Assembly: GCA_961205875.1 (NCBI GenBank)
Contig: OY540813.1
Coordinates: forward strand, 20,927,001-20,991,000
Length of the DNA: 64,000 bases
Direction: 5' to 3'
Source: Sialis fuliginosa
Lineage: Eukaryota; Arthropoda; Insecta; Megaloptera; Sialidae
Part shown: piece by piece, positions 60,008-64,000 of the stretch
Position numbering within the stretch: position 1 is the stretch's first letter
How the letters are laid out: each line of letters opens with the position of its first letter
Notes under the pieces: model-generated
Database searches by the model: none
Told to the model about the DNA's origin: nothing
The model's input: only the letters and a program-made list of their open reading frames with translations
Made by a program: the position numbers and the translations under genes

Positions 60008-60339
60008 TTTGCATATGTACATATTAGTTAAAAAACAGTATGTATATTTAAAATATATTTCACGTAGCGTTTTATACATAAAACATACATTTATATTCCT
60101 GCCTCTAACAATATTCACAAATGACAATCATAACAACCACTAGTTGCATCTCCTTATTGTAAATTGATACGTAGATATACAAGTATACTTATACATCAAT
60201 TTTATTGTTACTTAAATATATTAGATTATCAAATATTCACGTATGTAGTATCTAAATAACTATAACACTTTCGTTTAATTTTTTTTCAATGTAATCGCTT
60301 GTTTTATAAGTTCTGCAATGTTCATTCTTGGATTCTGAA
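60008..60339. other. Intron sequence, AT-rich
   Basis: No exon or repeat ends seen. Confidence 0.5.
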
Positions 60340-60630
60340 TAGTGCCGTAGCTAGAGGTCACTGCGCCCTCAATAAAAACAAAGCACTACTTTGACCTTTT
60401 TTTTCGTTGTCATGTCAATTTCGGCGTTCCTTCAGCTTCATCTCTGCGTCCCTTTGTAATTTTTATTACCTTTTTCATGATCATTACGATTTTACCGCCA
60501 TTAAATCTTACTTTTGCGCCCTCTAAAAGTTTTTTTAGTCCACATACCACTTTTAAATTCTCATAATGATCTTTTCCAGTTTAGCGCCCTCGGTGCGGGC
60601 TCATTTCGTCAACCTCTAGCTACACTACTG
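60340..60630. mobile_element. hAT-type MITE, 291 bp
   Basis: Inverted ends TAGTGCCGTAGCTAGAGGT and (right, reverse complement) CAGTAGTGTAGCTAGAGGTT. Flanking 8-mers ATTCTGAA (60332-60339) and GTTCTGAG (60631-60638) agree at 6 of 8. CAGTGGCGTAGCTAG-type ends are typical of hAT MITEs. GCGCCCTC occurs at 60364 and again near 60510 and 60583. Non-coding. Confidence 0.8.
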
Positions 60631-60638
60631 GTTCTGAG

Positions 60639-63600
60639 TACAAACAAGTTGTTTTAGAAACATTATAGATTTTATAAATGTGATCTTCAATAAAAATGTT
60701 GATTTGAAAATTATAACCAAGAATATGCTATGAATATATGTATATATAATACTTAGTTATTATTTTATAGTTTATTTATGGCCTCATTTATATACAGATA
60801 TACACCTCTTCGCCAAACAGGGATTATTATCAGGAAAAAATCCCTTTTTTCAGAGTAACCAGGGCAGGTACATTTATGACGTCCGCTCAAATGAATAATA
60901 CATATAAAATGGTGATTATCTACATACTTATAGCGGATTTTGGATGTAGAAAGAATTTATTAATTTATATTCGTCTTTAATGTCTATGTATATAATACAT
61001 ATAAAATTGTGATTACATATTTATTGCGGATTTTGGAAGTAGAACGAATTTGTTAAATTATATTCTTCTAAAATGACTATATACCACACTACAAAAATAT
61101 TTTCATTTCAATTTGTTTGAAATTCAACAAATAAGATATTTTATTCCAAATCAAGATAATTTATTTTCAATCAATCATATCCTGTAATGTAACGATTTTA
61201 ATATATTGATTTACGTATGACAGAACTGCTTGAAATAAAAATATTTTAAATTCATTTCGGCTGGTTTCTTTTTCATATACTGTCATACGACACATGATAG
61301 ATATTTTACGTTTTCTTTTTGCTTTATCTACGAGTACATATATGTTCTGGCCAACATTCAACAAAATGTTATAAATATACAAGTTATACAAGCTCAGGCA
61401 ATAATACTTATTTCTTTTGTATATCATCTCTTTTATTTCAGATCTCTAAGTATAAACGTTTTCGAAAAAAATGCATGATTAATCGAATCATTCTACATAT
61501 TATTTTATTATACCAGTTATTATAATATAAGTATATAAATATGTATATAGATATGTCAGTAATATAAGAGAAGAAATTTCACGTATCTTTTTATCGTATT
61601 TGATATTTAACACCAACTAATAACTTCATAATATTTATTAAATTATTATGAAATATTTTCTTTAAAAATTTTCATCATTAAAAATTGATTGTATTTATTA
61701 TTTTATATCTGTTAAATCACTCACAGTCATTTGTTGTTGACAAATTAGTATCAAATGAAATCAATGCTTTATATTTATACTTACACATATAAGTACATTG
61801 TATAGTACGCAACATTATTTGGAGTAGGTACATACTCGTAAATTCAATCCAATTTCGTATAAAAACACGCACGTATATATCGTGTTTTATTTACATTTTC
61901 CAAATCTACTGTGACTTTTATTTTATACATTTACTGTTCTAATAACGACTTATTATTTTATGCAAAGATGAGCTTCGTGTTAACAATAATATAATTGACT
62001 CCATTGAAAATAATATTTTGTCTAATTTAACTGTAAACTCTATTTCTTATTACCTTTCCCGAGATCCCTATTCTGTACCCTGGTATTTAGATACCCTGTA
62101 ATGTATAAATATATACCTATATATATTTAGAGCCAAAAGTAATCTTTATGAAGGTACAGTTCAAAGGAGTATTTACAATCCCAAAACCGCTAGAATCGGA
62201 AATTTTCCATTTTTTCGCGACTCGAAATTTAAAAAAAATTATTTCAAATAAATGTTATATGTGTTAGTAGGTATTGTTTTCAAGATATGGGTAAAACTTA
62301 TGTTTTATTAATTAGCAATAATATTAAATTTTTCAATTTTTTAACAGAAAATTTTACTTTTTCAAAAAATTTAATTAATTTCATATAACTTCTATTTAAG
62401 AAAACATAAGTTCACTCATTATTTTAAAAACAACACTTACAGCATTTATTATAAACATTTTTTAAATTTATAATTAATATCCACAGTAGATTTCGGACTA
62501 AAACAGTTTTTGGCTAATATCTAGTAGTCTATCTCTTACAGTTTCAGATAATAAAAACGAATAAAACTGAGTGCCGTTAATGTTTAAATCGTTAAAGCAG
62601 CAAAAACAATGTAAGGTAGAGCAAAAATGAACAGACACTATTTTACAGATAATGAAGTTTTCTATAAGAAATGTATATATGTATCTATAAAATAATAGTT
62701 CGGAGTGAGAGGCGTTTAAATGTATAAAACCAAAATATCGTTTTAAGAAAACGTCGTAATACCTACGCATTGGTCATCTATAAAATGTAATATCGGTATT
62801 CAACTGTAATAAAAATTTACAATAATTTCACAATAATTTTTCAATAGAACTTGAAATTTTATTTTAGTTTATAGCTCATATAAAATTTGTCATAAACTGT
62901 TAAAATTGTTTTCGCTGCATCGACCATTTTCGTTGTATTTATTTTTTGTGTGCATATTGTTCGGGGGCTTACAGCCTTACTTTTTTGATAATTTTAGATT
63001 TATTTACCATCAATAATTGGCGCTAAAATAATCGAGGTGAATAATAACTACATTTGTCCCATATATAGAAAATTTATAATTTTTAAAATTATTTATAAAT
63101 TTATAAGTATAATTTTACCTTCATGAAAAAATTTTAACACCACTGGTCTAACGAATGTTTAAGAGTACATTTTTGTATTTTTCTTTCCTCCGATTTTTGT
63201 GAATGGTTCAATTTGATGGAATAGACGAATATTGTTGGCAGATTTTCTCTCACTTTCTCGTCACTCATTTTCCATCCACGATCTGCCATAATATCTGACC
63301 TTTTAGTAACACTTTTGATGCGGTAGTTTTCTAAAATCTAATATTAGAGCCAACAAAGACTAACCACAATAACCTTTGCAGATGCGTAATGTTCATATCT
63401 AATGTCATACACCTCCTAGATGTTCATTTTTACTTTCTTACATTAATAATTTAATTGATTAATTTGAACATTTGAAACACAATTCAACCTCGTTATCATT
63501 ATTATAGTTTTTTTTATAGCATGCTAAAAACTGCTTATTCACAATAAAATAACAACCAAATACTTTATTTATATTAAATAAATCCCACAAAAAATCAAAT

Positions 63601-63684
63601 TTAAATAAAATTTCATACATTTACTACAAATTCCCCACGGTTTCGCCCGCATGTATTTCAAAATCAGTTAATTCCCTCGTGGCC
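60639..63684. other. Intron sequence, AT-rich, few landmarks
   Basis: About 3 kb without an exon. A short duplicated segment (ACATATAAAATxGTGATTA, 60900 and 60999) suggests a local tandem duplication of about 100 bp. A hAT-like end on the minus strand (CCAGTGGTGTTAAAA) lies at about 63145. Nothing else recognised. Confidence 0.45.
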
Positions 63685-63729
63685 GTCGTGGCTGACTGCT
63701 TTTAAAGCGTTGGCATCACATTCCCACCG
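63685..63729 (+). ncRNA. tRNA-Ser-like 5' half, probably a SINE head or tRNA relic
   Basis: GTCGTGGCTGACTGCTTTTA then AAGCGTTGGCATCAC resembles the D-arm and anticodon-stem region of insect tRNA-Ser/Leu (GTCGTGGCCGAGxGGTTAAG, then GCGTxxGACT). The B box (GGTTCGA) does not follow at the right distance, so this is not an intact tRNA. Just before it, CCCCACGGTTTCGCCCGC looks like a piece of a TACTAGC-type repeat. Confidence 0.35.
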
Positions 63730-64000
63730 ATGATGATTTTATTACATCATCATACAACTGTCACTGATTATCCTTTTCGTTTTTAGACATTATTAGAAAT
63801 GGCGATTTTAAATTTTCCATACTATTGTTCCACTATAATTCAATTATCATATAGCCTCAACTAAACTTGGAGTGTTTTCAACAGTGAATGTTCCATTAAA
63901 ATCGGTTTATTAGTTTTCGTGTCAAGTTGGAACAAATAAACAGATAGCCAATATAAAACGACGTACATAATAATATAGTCTCAAGATACTTATATGTATA
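63730..64000. other. Intron sequence, AT-rich
   Basis: No feature recognised; 63884-63945 (TTCCATTAAAATCGG, GAACAAATAAACAGATAGCC) may be a repeat tail. Confidence 0.4.

Overview
The window looks like insect nuclear DNA. It is about three quarters A+T by eye, it has insect-type transposable elements throughout, and its only convincing host protein-coding exon encodes the start of a class A GPCR of the oxytocin/vasopressin type (the insect inotocin receptor). That system is present in beetles, ants, wasps and locusts and is missing from several other insects. A beetle or similar AT-rich insect is plausible, but the order cannot be fixed from the sequence.

Layout. 1-35,870 is non-coding upstream or intergenic sequence filled with decayed and non-autonomous elements: hAT, Harbinger, mariner-like and foldback elements, a 289-bp tandem array, and a non-LTR reverse transcriptase remnant on the minus strand near 16.4-16.8 kb. 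At 35,873-35,918 there is a possible small leader exon. At 36,303-37,109 lies the receptor exon: N-terminal ectodomain, TM1, first intracellular loop and TM2, ending in a clean GTAAGT splice donor. From 37,110 to 64,000 I could not find the next exon, so this is best read as one very long intron (at least 26.9 kb). It again carries many elements. The first is a 1.49-kb hAT insertion with an exact 8-bp target duplication only 122 bp past the splice donor.

Mobile DNA. I can define about 25 elements by inverted termini, many with diagnostic target duplications: 8 bp (hAT), TTA/TAA (Harbinger), TTAA (piggyBac-like) and TA (Tc1/mariner/pogo). Three separate remnants of one kind of Tc1/mariner-superfamily transposase (the DUF4817-containing kind) are recognisable at 3.4 kb, 45.0 kb and 46.5 kb; all are broken. 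Two hammerhead-ribozyme-like cores of the same unusual layout occur at 6.7 kb and 55.7 kb.

There is no sign of an operon, a CRISPR array, a virus or a gene cluster. The host biology rests on the single receptor exon; the rest describes how intron and intergenic space has been filled. All repeat calls come from reading the sequence by eye, with no search behind them.
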